20,342 nt of DNA from Bacillota bacterium (GCA_012797095.1 JAAZPS010000189.1:1-20342), one strand, 5' to 3'; shown: positions 1 through 7,238, counted from the stretch's first letter. Numbers and translations: made by a program. The notes: generated by a model not told the origin, from the letters alone.

Positions 1-13
1 TCGCGGGTAGGCT

Positions 14-168
14 GTAGGGGCGACCCTTGTGGTCGCCCGAATACGCCTACCCCTACAGGTGGTCGCCCGAATACGCCTACCCCTACGGCCCCAACGTGTG
101 GTCGCCCGGGTTATACCGTTATGTTGGGATCATCCCTGAAAACGTAGGGGCGACCCTTGTGGTCGCCC
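14..168. repeat. Palindromic GGGCGACC/GGTCGCCC intergenic repeat cluster
   Basis: A 25-bp unit beginning GTAGGGGCGACC occurs at 14-38 and again at 144-168. Its arms GGGCGACC and GGTCGCCC pair around a CTTGT loop. A 26-bp direct repeat starting GGTCGCCCGAATACG lies at 31-56 and 61-86 (period 30), and a further partial arm lies near 98-107. The arrangement suggests several palindromic intergenic elements inserted or duplicated next to the flagellin 3' end. Short frames read through it are compositional artefacts. No transposase is present, so mobility is not shown. Confidence 0.8.
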
Positions 169-169
169 C
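147..169 (-). terminator. Flagellin 3' hairpin (repeat-derived terminator)
   Basis: Read on the minus strand, about 30 bases after the flagellin stop, GGGGCGACC pairs perfectly with GGTCGCCCC (9 bp) around a five-base loop and is followed by TACGTTTTC. The stem is very stable, but the T-run is short and interrupted. It could act as an intrinsic terminator or as a 3' mRNA-stabilising structure. It is one copy of the palindromic repeat family found at 14-168. Confidence 0.55.
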
Positions 170-198
170 CTGTTATTGCGATGGTCATTGCGGTGGAT

Positions 199-1011
199 TT
201 AACCCAGCAGCTGCAGTACCGTCTGCGGGGCGATATTGGCCTGGGCCAGCATCGCCGTGGCGGCCTGGTTGAGAATATTCGCCTTGGTGAACTCCATGAT
301 CTCGGCAGCCATATCGACATCGCGGATCCGCGATTCGGCAGCCTGCAGGTTCTCCGCCGAGGTGCCCAGGTTGGCAATGGTATGCTCGAGCCGGTTCTGG
401 TAGGCTCCAAGAGCGGAGCGCTGCTCGGAGACGGTATTGATGGCTTCATCGATAGTGTTAATGGCATCGTTTGCATCTTCTGAGCCGGAGACGTCAATCT
501 CACCTACCCCAAGGCTCTCTGTTTTCATGTTGCCTATTTCGATAGAGATATTTTGATCTACGTTGGCTCCTATATGGATGACTATTTTTGTGTCGTCACC
601 GTTTAGCAGTTCCTGAGTGTTAAATGACGTTTGATCTGCAACCCGGTCAATCTCATCGATCAACTGCGTGATCTCTTTTTGTATCTCTGCCCGGTCGTCA
701 TTGGTAAGGGTCTCACTGGCGGCCTGCACGGCCAATTCGCGCATACGCTGTAAAATAGAGTGAGTCTCGCTTAATGCGCCCTCGGCGGTCTGGATCAGCG
801 AGATGCCGTCCTGGGCGTTGCGCGAGGCCTGCTTCAGCCCCCGGATCTGCCCCCGCATCTTCTCGCTGATGGCCAGCCCGGCGGCGTCGTCGCCGGCGCG
901 GTTGATCCGCAGCCCCGAGGAGAGTTTCTCCATCGCCTTGGCGCCCATATCCGTGTTCGCCATCAGCTGGCGGTGCGCATTGAGCGCACTGATATTGGTA
1001 TTGATTCTCAT
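199..1011 (-). CDS. hag: Flagellin (short, D0/D1-type)
   Basis: This encodes a 270-residue flagellin, the filament subunit exported by the flagellar type III apparatus. The N-terminus MRINTNISALNAHRQL and the block around residues 65-95 (DGISLIQTAEGAL, then MRELAVQAA) are canonical ND0/ND1. The C-terminus (residues about 200-270, including RIRDVDMAAE and ending NIAPQTVLQLLG) is canonical CD1/CD0. The central variable region is only about 60 residues, so the outer D2/D3 domains are essentially absent, as in Bacillus Hag-like minimal flagellins. GGGAGG at 1020-1025 lies 8 bases before the ATG. A sigma-28/sigma-D promoter lies about 165 bases upstream, and the leader holds a hairpin with CsrA-like sites. 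No other flagellar genes are in the window, so this is a detached or monocistronic flagellin locus. Confidence 0.97.
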   Translation of the reverse strand: MRINTNISALNAHRQLMANTDMGAKAMEKLSSGLRINRAGDDAAGLAISEKMRGQIRGLKQASRNAQDGISLIQTAEGALSETHSILQRMRELAVQAASETLTNDDRAEIQKEITQLIDEIDRVADQTSFNTQELLNGDDTKIVIHIGANVDQNISIEIGNMKTESLGVGEIDVSGSEDANDAINTIDEAINTVSEQRSALGAYQNRLEHTIANLGTSAENLQAAESRIRDVDMAAEIMEFTKANILNQAATAMLAQANIAPQTVLQLLG

Positions 1012-1019
1012 CTGTATGA

Positions 1020-1025
1020 CCTCCC
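1020..1025 (-). promoter_or_regulatory. Flagellin RBS overlapping a CsrA-like GGA site
   Basis: On the transcript the sequence CAGGGAGGT ends 8 bases before the start codon. It gives a strong Shine-Dalgarno sequence and also matches the core of the CsrA consensus (CARGGAUGU) at 8 of 9 positions. In Bacillus subtilis hag, CsrA binding at the equivalent place blocks ribosome loading. The same role here is inferred. Confidence 0.6.
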
Positions 1026-1037
1026 TGGTCGTATTTT

Positions 1038-1059
1038 CGGTGAACTTCCCTGTTCACCG
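1038..1059 (-). promoter_or_regulatory. Flagellin leader hairpin with CsrA-like loop
   Basis: On the transcript CGGTGAAC pairs perfectly with GTTCACCG (8 bp) and presents the loop AGGGAA. The stem-loop junction reads GAACAGGGAAGU, matching the CsrA SELEX consensus RUACARGGAUGU at 10 of 12 positions, with GGA in the loop as CsrA prefers. It lies about 13 bases upstream of the RBS-overlapping site, so the leader has the two-site layout known from B. subtilis hag. No csrA or fliW gene is visible in this window. Confidence 0.6.
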
Positions 1060-1091
1060 TTATAGTAAAGTCAACCGGCCGAATTGACTTA

Positions 1092-1214
1092 CTACCGTTG
1101 AAACAGATACTCCTCCAGGCCTGCAGCCGGGATAACTCCTTCGCAGAACTGTTTTATATCACCTCCTGCTTCTATTATCGGCATCTTCTGTAAAAGCTTA
1201 AGGGCCGCGGCCAT
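1092..1214 (-). CDS. Possible 40-residue ORF upstream of flagellin (doubtful)
   Basis: A minus-strand frame runs from an ATG at 1214 to TAG at 1092-1094 (40 codons, N-terminus MAAALKLLQK, C-terminus LEEYLFQR). The frame stays open about 10 codons upstream of the ATG to a TAA. The residue composition resembles a helical protein tail rather than random sequence, but no ribosome binding site precedes the ATG. The flagellin sigma-28 promoter lies inside it, and transcripts from that promoter would start after its start codon. It may be the remnant 3' end of a decayed gene between the alkyltransferase homologue and flagellin, or chance. I do not recognise it. Confidence 0.2.
   Translation of the reverse strand: MAAALKLLQKMPIIEAGGDIKQFCEGVIPAAGLEEYLFQR
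1175..1200 (-). promoter_or_regulatory. Sigma-28 (sigma-D) promoter of flagellin
   Basis: On the minus strand, TAAG (-35, at 1197-1200) is followed by a 15-base spacer and CCGATAA (-10; GCCGATAA at 1175-1182). This matches the sigma-D pattern TAAA-N15-CCGATAT with one change in each element. The predicted transcript start near 1168 gives a leader of about 157 bases containing the CsrA-like hairpin. Flagellin genes are classical late-class targets of this sigma factor. Confidence 0.8.
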
Positions 1215-1357
1215 AAGATCGCGAAAAGCTCTGTTTACCTTCGGTTACATAATCAGGATCGCGGGGAAGCGCCTTTCCGCAAAGCAGCTGCCCCCACCGA
1301 GTGCCCCTCCGACCTGCGGCGGCGGAAAGCTAAAAAGGCGGCTGCTTGCAGTTGGCG

Positions 1358-1894
1358 CTATTCCAGGCTGCACCTTTTGCGGTTGCAGAGATAGTTCCCC
1401 CGGAGCGCGGCCAGGTCGTTCCCCTCATGGGCCAGAAGTTTTTCCCTGAGATAGCCGGCCCCGGTGCGGCAGATGGCGATCCCTCGCCGGGGGATCACCC
1501 GGTGGGTCGGCACAAAGTAGGCGACGGGGTTTCCGGTGACGGCGCTGCCCACTGCCCGGGCCGCCCCCGGCTTGCCCAGGATCACGGCGAGCTCCCCGTA
1601 GGTCAGTACCGTGCCCGGGGCGATCCGGCCCACCGCCTCGAAGACGCTCTGCTGGAAGGCGGTACAGGCGCTCAGATCGAGGGGCTGCCGGTGCCGCCCT
1701 GTCTCGATGAATCTGGCGGTCTCCTCGAGGAGCTGTTTCACGGCGGGATTTTCCGCCTCCTCGCAGTCGGGGCTCAGGCTGATCTGGAGCTCGCCCCGGT
1801 TGTTCCTCAGGGAGAGGTACTGCAGCCCTGCCGGGCTGAAGGTGGCGCTCAGGTTCTCTGTCTCCAGAAAAGCGGCAATCTCGGCCAATTCCAT
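1358..1894 (-). CDS. O6-alkylguanine-DNA alkyltransferase homologue with Thr in place of catalytic Cys
   Basis: This 178-residue protein has the layout of Ogt/Ada-C methylguanine transferases. An N-terminal mixed domain (about 1-70) is followed by the DNA-binding, active-site domain (about 75-160). The domain core is present: TYGELA (Tyr99), the helix-turn-helix arginine in GAARAVGSA (Arg113), GNPVAYFVP, His131 in the HRVIP segment, and LLAHEG (Glu157). The active-site motif that should read PCHR is PTHR (Thr130, codon ACC), so alkyl transfer to Cys is not expected. Alkyltransferase-like (ATL) proteins have Trp or another residue at this position and flag lesions for nucleotide excision repair; that role is inferred here. 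The start at 1894 is chosen because AGGAGG at 1903-1908 lies 8 bases upstream; an in-frame ATG at 1927 lacks such a site. Cys142 is not at the catalytic position. Confidence 0.85.
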   Translation of the reverse strand: MELAEIAAFLETENLSATFSPAGLQYLSLRNNRGELQISLSPDCEEAENPAVKQLLEETARFIETGRHRQPLDLSACTAFQQSVFEAVGRIAPGTVLTYGELAVILGKPGAARAVGSAVTGNPVAYFVPTHRVIPRRGIAICRTGAGYLREKLLAHEGNDLAALRGNYLCNRKRCSLE

Positions 1895-1957
1895 GAATGG
1901 GTCCTCCTTCTGTGATACCCCCGGCACCGCTGGAATCGGCGCCGGGAAAGGGTTTAT

Positions 1958-1986
1958 TTGCCGGGCGAAGAATGAATAGCTATGGT
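1958..1986 (+). promoter_or_regulatory. Possible sigma-A promoter upstream of the symporter gene
   Basis: TTGCCG (1958-1963), a 17-base spacer and TATGGT (1981-1986) match four of six positions in each consensus element. It is placed about 80 bases before the GTG start at 2064. This is weak evidence from pattern alone. Confidence 0.3.
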
Positions 1987-2063
1987 GGTGAAACTGCCGG
2001 GGCTTCCGGCTGGCCCGGTTACTAGTACTGGCTGATCTTCGGCCGGTTTATGCGGAGGAGATC

Positions 2064-3528
2064 GTGGGAAGAGAACTGAAAAGTTATACCCGTAAGGAGC
2101 GCAATTACTATCTGCTAGGGCTGACCGGCCAGAATATGGTCTACAATGTCATCGGGGTCGGTCTGGCCCTCTACTACACCGAGGCGCTCTATGTCCCCCC
2201 CCGGAGTGGTCGCGCTGCTGATGCTGCTGGCGAGGCTGTGGGATGCCTGCAATGATTTCATCATGGGGGCCATCGTCGACCGGACCCGCACTCGCCTGGG
2301 CAAATGCCGGCCTTACCTCATCGCCGCCCCCCTGCTGGTGCTGGTGGCGACTGTGGGAGCCTTCTCGGCGACGTTCAATTACCAGCAGAAACCGGCCTTG
2401 ACCGTGCTGTTCATCTATCTAACCTATATTCTCTGGGGGATGCTCTACACGATGGGAGATATCCCCCTCTGGAGTATCACGGCTTTGATGACCGAAAGCG
2501 AAAAAGATCGGACCAGGCTGATCTCCCTGGCCAAGATCGCCGGTGCTGTCGGTACGGCGATCCCGCTGCTCTCCTTTGTCGCCCTGGTCGGCCTGTTCAA
2601 GGAGAGGGGGGTGAGCTGGATCTTCCCCGGGGCCGGTGCGTACGGTTACTTCATGGGCGCACTCATCTTTGCCGTGGTCGGTAGCGCCCTTTTTCAGCTG
2701 GTCGGCTTCAATGTAACCGAGAAGATCGTCCCGCCGTACCGGAAAAGCAGCTTTTTCAGGAACTTTGCCTTGCTCAGGCAGAACCGACCCTTTCTCCAGG
2801 TGATCCTCTCCGGTATCCTCGGCAGCACCAAGCTGATGCTGGCCAGCTGCTCCAGCTACCTGATCCTGTGGTACTATGCCAACGGCAGGGAGACCGGGAC
2901 GATCTTCTATTTTGCCGTCATCGGCGGCGGCTACTTCATCGGCACCCTGGTGGCGATGTTCTTCACCCCGGCCCTGCTGCAGCGACTCTCCAAGAAGGAT
3001 CTGTACAACCGGTCGCACCTGCTCAGCGTGATCCCCCTTGTGGCTGCCTTCGGGCTCTTCTACTTCCAGCAAGATACGATCGCTTTGATCAGCATCCTGA
3101 TCTTCTTCGTGGGGGTGCTGCAGGGCTTCCCCATTGTGCTGCAGGTGGCCATGGTCGCCGACTCGGTCGATTACCTGGAATGGCGGACCGGGGAGAGGGC
3201 GGACGGGCTCTGCTTTGCCGGGCTGACCTTCCTCAACAAGCTGCAGGCGGCGGTCTCCTACTACGGTGCCTTGCTGATGCTGGGCCTTGTCGGATACGAT
3301 TCAGCACTGATGCAGCGCTGCGTGGAGGCCGGGGGGAGTGCCCGGGAGGCCTTTCCGGCGGTGATGATCGCCCTTTTTGCCATCATCACCCTGCTGCCGG
3401 CGGCGGGTTCGCTTCTGGCGGTGATCCCGACGTGGCGCTACAGCCTCGGCGAGGAGCAGCACCGGCAGATCCTGGGCGAGCTGAACCGGCAGAGAAGGGC
3501 GCGGAAGCAGGGCCGCTGCGAGATCTGA
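2064..3528 (+). pseudogene. GPH-family sugar:cation symporter, frameshifted at a C8 tract
   Basis: Two frames together encode one MFS_2/GPH (MelB/XylP/LacS-like) transporter of about 487 residues with some 12 membrane segments. These transporters import glycosides, pentosides or hexuronides with Na+ or H+. The N-terminal 44 residues (TRKERNYYLLGL, then GVGLALYYTEALYV) are in the frame of a GTG at 2064, preceded by GGAGGAG at 2054-2060. The rest (from PPGVVALLMLLARLWDACND, then the loop motif VDRTRTRLGKCRP) continues in the next frame to 3528. The shift falls exactly in a run of eight C at 2195-2202; seven would join the frames. Everything after the tract is intact over about 440 codons, so the break is recent, a contingency-type switch, or a sequence error. 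No sugar hydrolase neighbours identify the substrate. Confidence 0.85.
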
Positions 3529-3803
3529 ATACTGGCCAAGATGAGGGCGAGCGATACTTTGCCGGAAAGATCGCTTAACGCGGCGGCGAAGCCGATCGCG
3601 AAAGATAGCACCGCCCCGGTGAAGAGGTTCGGGTTTGAGCGCGGTTGCTGCAGAGGTTAAAAAAGAAAAGAATGCCTGTAGAAAGATGGTTCAGTCACGG
3701 AGGGGTATCGTTATTACAGCTAACCCTTAACCGGAGGCGGCGGAGTTTTACAGAATGACAATAGAAAAACAAGCTGTTGAATCGCTTGTAACGGGAGATA
3801 GTG
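3529..3803 (+). other. 275-base gap between symporter and diguanylate cyclase
   Basis: No convincing gene is seen. A 39-codon frame at 3541-3660 lacks a ribosome binding site. No riboswitch of the GEMM c-di-GMP class could be recognised ahead of the cyclase. A 5' leader or promoter for the cyclase must lie here, but no clear -35/-10 pair was found. Confidence 0.5.
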
Positions 3804-5534
3804 ATGAAAGATTCCAGCAAAGAATTTGCCAGACGGATGTTGCTTTTTATCCTTATTCTCGGTATCCTTGTCAGCCCTACCGCGCCCGCAAAGGCGGCCC
3901 AGATTTACCTTGAACCGGAGGAGCAGGAATATATCTCCCGGGGAGCGGTGATCAGGGCAGCCTCCATTGATGGCGGGGCGCCGCTCCATTACAGGGATTC
4001 AAGAGGGAGGATCAGGGGGATCGCGGTGAGGGTGCTTGATGAGATAGCATCGATAAGCGGATTGGTTTTCGAATGCGAGCTGTATGATTCCGTGGAAGAG
4101 GCGATCGCCAGCGGCGCCGAGATCCTGTTTGGCGCAACCAGGGAATATGCTCCCCCGAATGTGACTTTATCGACACCATACCTGGAGTCTGAAACGATCC
4201 TCTACTACAGTTCTTTGCTGGATCCAAAACAGCTGGAAGATAAAAGATTTGCCGCCATAAAAGGGGGCACCTTGCCGGAAGGGATCAAGGAGGAGAACAC
4301 CGTCTATTTCGCCAACAGGGAAGAGGCGATCAATGCTGTCGAGACGGGAAAGGCTGATTACGGTTTCGGGAATGAGTACAGCCTGGCATTCTACACCTTG
4401 CAGAATAGCTACAGAAATATCGTAACTGTACCCACGGAAAAAGAAAAAAGGGCCTATTGCATGGGTTTAACCGGGGACGATAGCGTCTTGCTATCGATCA
4501 TCAATCGATCCATCGAAGCGATTGACCGGAACCGGATGGAGACTCTGGTTCTGGAGGTGGTTTCACAGGTTGAAAAGAAGATCACCCTGCCGCTGCTTGC
4601 TGCTACCTACGGCCGCGAGATATTTGTCGGTACAGCCCTGGTGATAGCGGTTCTCCTGTTCAGCTTTCTCTCGACGGTACGTTCGAAAAACCGGTACAAA
4701 ATAGAGACTAAAAGGTATCGGTTGCTATCGCGCCTCTCCAATGAGTATCTTTTTGAATATGGTATCGAATCAGGAAGCCTGGAGATATCGGATAAACTTG
4801 AGCGAATAATTGCTTTTCAGGAGAGCAGGGGAGAGATAATAGAGCTGCTCAAAGATGCCCTGGCGGCCATAGACGGTAACGATTCCGCTGATAATGTATC
4901 GACCATAAAGCTGCCTTTTTCGGATGATGATACGGGTGTTTTCAAAATAGTTTGCTCGAAGATCTATGATGAAAAAAGAAGACTATATTCGGTTATCGGC
5001 AAGCTCATCGATATCAGCGAGGAAGAGATGGAGCGGGAGAGGCTGCTTCACAGATCCCGGTTGGATGGATTGACCGGGCTGTACAATGCTGCCGTGGCCA
5101 GGGAATTGATCAGTAAAAGCATCAAGAAAAGGGGCAAGAGGGGCAAGGATGCAGTCATCATAATTGACTGCGACAAATTCAAAAGGATAAACGATACGCT
5201 GGGCCATCTGAAAGGCGATCAGGCCCTGAAAAGTATCAGCAGGGGCCTCAGGTTAAATTTCAGGGAGACCGATATCATCGGCCGCTTGGGGGGGGATGAA
5301 TTCTGTGTCTATATGCACAATATCCCTTCGCTGGAATTTGTCCGCTCAAAATGCCAGCATCTGATCGGACTGATCGGGGAATCGAACAGGGATTTCGAGA
5401 TCGCGGTGAGCATGGGGATCGCGATTCTCGATCAAGAGAGCTCGTACGATATTCTGTTGAAACGGGCCGACGAAGCGCTCTATCTGGCCAAGAGAAGAGG
5501 GGGGGCGCAAATTGTGGTCTACGGTGAGGAATAG
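3804..5534 (+). CDS. Membrane diguanylate cyclase with periplasmic solute-binding-like sensor
   Basis: This 576-residue protein converts two GTP to cyclic di-GMP. In order it has a signal peptide (about 2-31, ending PAPAKAA); a bacterial solute-binding type 3-like extracellular domain (about 34-255); a membrane helix (about 272-292); a PAS-like linker (about 305-400); and a GGDEF domain (about 410-575). The active-site motif is GGDEF at 496-500. The inhibitory I-site RETD (487-490) lies five residues upstream, so product inhibition is expected. The metal-binding segment IIDCDKFKRIND is intact. There is no EAL domain. ATG at 3804 is preferred to the adjacent GTG at 3801 because GGGAG at 3793-3797 is then 6 bases away. 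The extracellular domain probably senses an amino-acid-like or other small ligand; the ligand is unknown. The Gly-Gly pair of the active site is encoded inside a G8 run (5288-5295) that is in frame. Confidence 0.93.
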   Translation: MKDSSKEFARRMLLFILILGILVSPTAPAKAAQIYLEPEEQEYISRGAVIRAASIDGGAPLHYRDSRGRIRGIAVRVLDEIASISGLVFECELYDSVEEAIASGAEILFGATREYAPPNVTLSTPYLESETILYYSSLLDPKQLEDKRFAAIKGGTLPEGIKEENTVYFANREEAINAVETGKADYGFGNEYSLAFYTLQNSYRNIVTVPTEKEKRAYCMGLTGDDSVLLSIINRSIEAIDRNRMETLVLEVVSQVEKKITLPLLAATYGREIFVGTALVIAVLLFSFLSTVRSKNRYKIETKRYRLLSRLSNEYLFEYGIESGSLEISDKLERIIAFQESRGEIIELLKDALAAIDGNDSADNVSTIKLPFSDDDTGVFKIVCSKIYDEKRRLYSVIGKLIDISEEEMERERLLHRSRLDGLTGLYNAAVARELISKSIKKRGKRGKDAVIIIDCDKFKRINDTLGHLKGDQALKSISRGLRLNFRETDIIGRLGGDEFCVYMHNIPSLEFVRSKCQHLIGLIGESNRDFEIAVSMGIAILDQESSYDILLKRADEALYLAKRRGGAQIVVYGEE

Positions 5535-5688
5535 GGATTGTATCGACTGTTGCCCGCGGCACAATAAAAAGAGATCGTTCCACTACCACCAGGTCAAGAA
5601 TTTGGGACCCTTCAATAGATCAAAAACACTTGATTGCACCGGTCATGCTGCCAAACCGAGAAATAATACTGGCTCCGCCCGGAGCGGG

Positions 5689-5718
5689 TTGATAAATGAT
5701 CGCCAAAAGCGATAGACT
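5689..5718 (+). promoter_or_regulatory. Candidate sigma-A promoter for the cupin gene
   Basis: TTGATA (5689-5694; 5 of 6) and TAGACT (5713-5718; 4 of 6) are separated by 18 bases and lie just upstream of the cupin ribosome binding site. Between 5672 and 5685 a GCTCCG/CGGAGC inverted repeat precedes the -35. It lacks a T-run, so it is not a clear terminator for the cyclase gene. Confidence 0.45.
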
Positions 5719-5744
5719 ATTTTTGAACGAAAGGAAGTGTTTAC

Positions 5745-6098
5745 GTGATTGAAACGAAGTTCAACTTCACCAGAACCGATGGGAAAACCGTGGAGAAGAT
5801 CGTCGAGGACGAACGGGTGGCGATCAATCACCTGGTTCTGCCGCAGGGAGAGGCGCTGCCCGAGCACAGGGCCAATTCCTTTGTCCATATGATCGTGGTG
5901 CGGGGGATCCTCACCCTGGAGCTGGAAGGGCAGGAGGAGCAGCAGTACCCTGCCGGCAGCATCGTGGCGATCCCCTACCGGACCAGGATGCACCCGCAAA
6001 ACCGGGATGACGGAGTGCTCGAGTTTTTTGTGATCAAGGCGCCCTCACCGAAAACAATTAAGCAGCAGGGCAGCGAATGCAGCAGTTGCAGTGGATGA
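5745..6098 (+). CDS. Small single-domain cupin protein
   Basis: This 117-residue protein has one cupin beta-barrel. Motif 1 is around residues 36-55 (GEALPEHRANSFVHMIVVRG) and motif 2 around 68-85 (YPAGSIVAIPYRTRMHPQN), with candidate metal-binding histidines His42, His49 and His83. The start is GTG at 5745 after AAGGAAG. The tail ends ECSSCSG, a CxxC pair outside the fold that could bind metal or be redox active; this is unusual for such small cupins. The substrate and reaction are not predictable, since cupins of this size include sensors, isomerases and dioxygenase-like proteins. A candidate promoter directly upstream suggests independent transcription; msrAB follows 65 bases later on the same strand. 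Confidence 0.8.
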   Translation: MIETKFNFTRTDGKTVEKIVEDERVAINHLVLPQGEALPEHRANSFVHMIVVRGILTLELEGQEEQQYPAGSIVAIPYRTRMHPQNRDDGVLEFFVIKAPSPKTIKQQGSECSSCSG

Positions 6099-6163
6099 TC
6101 TGCGGCCCTGCGGGGGCGAAACGGGCATCACAAGATAAATGTTAAAGGGGCAGTGGTAGCAAA

Positions 6164-7132
6164 ATGGATCGAAACGATCAAGATCTGGCCGGACCGCGGG
6201 AGGTCTGGCTGGCCGGCGGCTGTTTCTGGGGGGTGGAGGCGTACTTTTCCCGCCTCGAGGGGGTGCTCCGCACCTCGGTGGGCTATGCCAACGGCAGCAG
6301 GGTCAATCCCTCCTACGAGGAGATCCCGGCGACGGGCCACGCCGAGACGGTGCAGGTGACCTACGATCCGGCCCGGATCAGCCTGCGGGAACTACTGGAA
6401 CATTTTTTCGGGATCATCGATCCGACCACTGCAGAGAGGCAGGGTCCCGACCGGGGCAGGCAGTACCGCACCGGGATCTACTCGACCGATCCGGCCGACC
6501 TGGCCGTTGCCCGCGCGGTGGTCGCGCAGGTTCAGGAAAGATACGGGGAACCGATTGTCACCGAGGTGCGGCCCCTGGAACACTACTATCTGGCGGAAGA
6601 GTACCATCAGCGCTACCTGGAGAAAAATCCGGGTGGGTACTGCCATCTCGATCTTTCAGCCCTGCCGCAGAAGAAAGAAGCGGTTTCCCGGATCTACAAG
6701 AAACCCGATCCGGAAACGATCAAGAGATCGCTCAGCGAAAAGCAGTACCGGGTGACCCGGCTCGATGGCACCGAGCCGCCCTTCGAGAATGAATACTGGG
6801 ATCACGATGCCCCCGGGCTCTACGTTGATCTCGTCACCGGCGAGCCGCTGTTCCTTTCCACGGATAAATATGACTCGGGCACCGGCTGGCCCAGCTTCAC
6901 CCGCCCGGCCGACCGCAGCGCCGTCGTGGAGAGGGAAGACCACAGCCGCGGGATGAGCCGCACGGAGGTGCGCAGCCGGATCGGCGATTCCCATCTGGGC
7001 CATCTCTTTACCGACGGTCCCGCAGAGAAGGGCGGCCGGCGTTGCTGCATCAACAGCGCTGCCCTGCGCTTCATCCCCCGGGAGGAGATGGTGCAGGAGG
7101 GCTACGGCGATCTGCTGCCCTTGATCCGGTAA
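6164..7132 (+). CDS. msrAB: Bifunctional peptide-methionine sulfoxide reductase MsrA-MsrB
   Basis: This 322-residue fusion repairs oxidised methionine in proteins. The N-terminal MsrA half (about 12-165) reduces the S epimer, with the catalytic motif GGCFWG (Cys20), the GYANG segment and a probable recycling Cys160 in GGYCH. The C-terminal MsrB half (about 185-315) reduces the R epimer, with DSGTGWPSF, the DSHLGHLF histidines and the catalytic Cys295 in CCINSAALRF. The residue before it is Cys rather than the usual Tyr. MsrB lacks the two CxxC zinc pairs, as is common in MsrAB fusions. No signal peptide is present, so it should be cytoplasmic. AAAGGGG about 14 bases before the ATG is a loosely spaced RBS. 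Electrons normally come from thioredoxin. Confidence 0.96.
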   Translation: MDRNDQDLAGPREVWLAGGCFWGVEAYFSRLEGVLRTSVGYANGSRVNPSYEEIPATGHAETVQVTYDPARISLRELLEHFFGIIDPTTAERQGPDRGRQYRTGIYSTDPADLAVARAVVAQVQERYGEPIVTEVRPLEHYYLAEEYHQRYLEKNPGGYCHLDLSALPQKKEAVSRIYKKPDPETIKRSLSEKQYRVTRLDGTEPPFENEYWDHDAPGLYVDLVTGEPLFLSTDKYDSGTGWPSFTRPADRSAVVEREDHSRGMSRTEVRSRIGDSHLGHLFTDGPAEKGGRRCCINSAALRFIPREEMVQEGYGDLLPLIR

Positions 7133-7238
7133 GAGAGCCGGCGTGGCTTCTTCGGTCCAATTTCACTCGGCGGCCCGGTCAGACTTGTCGGGCAACCCGC
7201 AGGTACTCCAAAAAATCGTGTTCTCCGCCGTCATAAAA

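Noticed and set aside
27..272. 81-codon plus-strand frame with repeated WSPEYAYPY
   Set aside because: It is read straight through the palindromic repeats at 14-168 and into the antisense of flagellin; the repetition comes from the DNA repeat and there is no RBS.
1265..1350. Pseudoknot-like pairs CTTTCCGC/GCGGAAAG and AAGCAGCTGCC/GGCGGCTGCTT downstream of the alkyltransferase homologue
   Set aside because: The second pair is imperfect, spacing is long and no T-run follows, so neither a terminator nor a structured RNA is supported.
3541..3660. 39-codon plus-strand frame after the symporter; also a hydrophobic antisense reading of the same bases
   Set aside because: No ribosome binding site on either strand, no recognisable family, and the antisense frame has no start; treated as non-coding.
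3529..3803. c-di-GMP riboswitch ahead of the diguanylate cyclase gene
   Set aside because: The conserved GEMM core segments and paired helices could not be found by eye.
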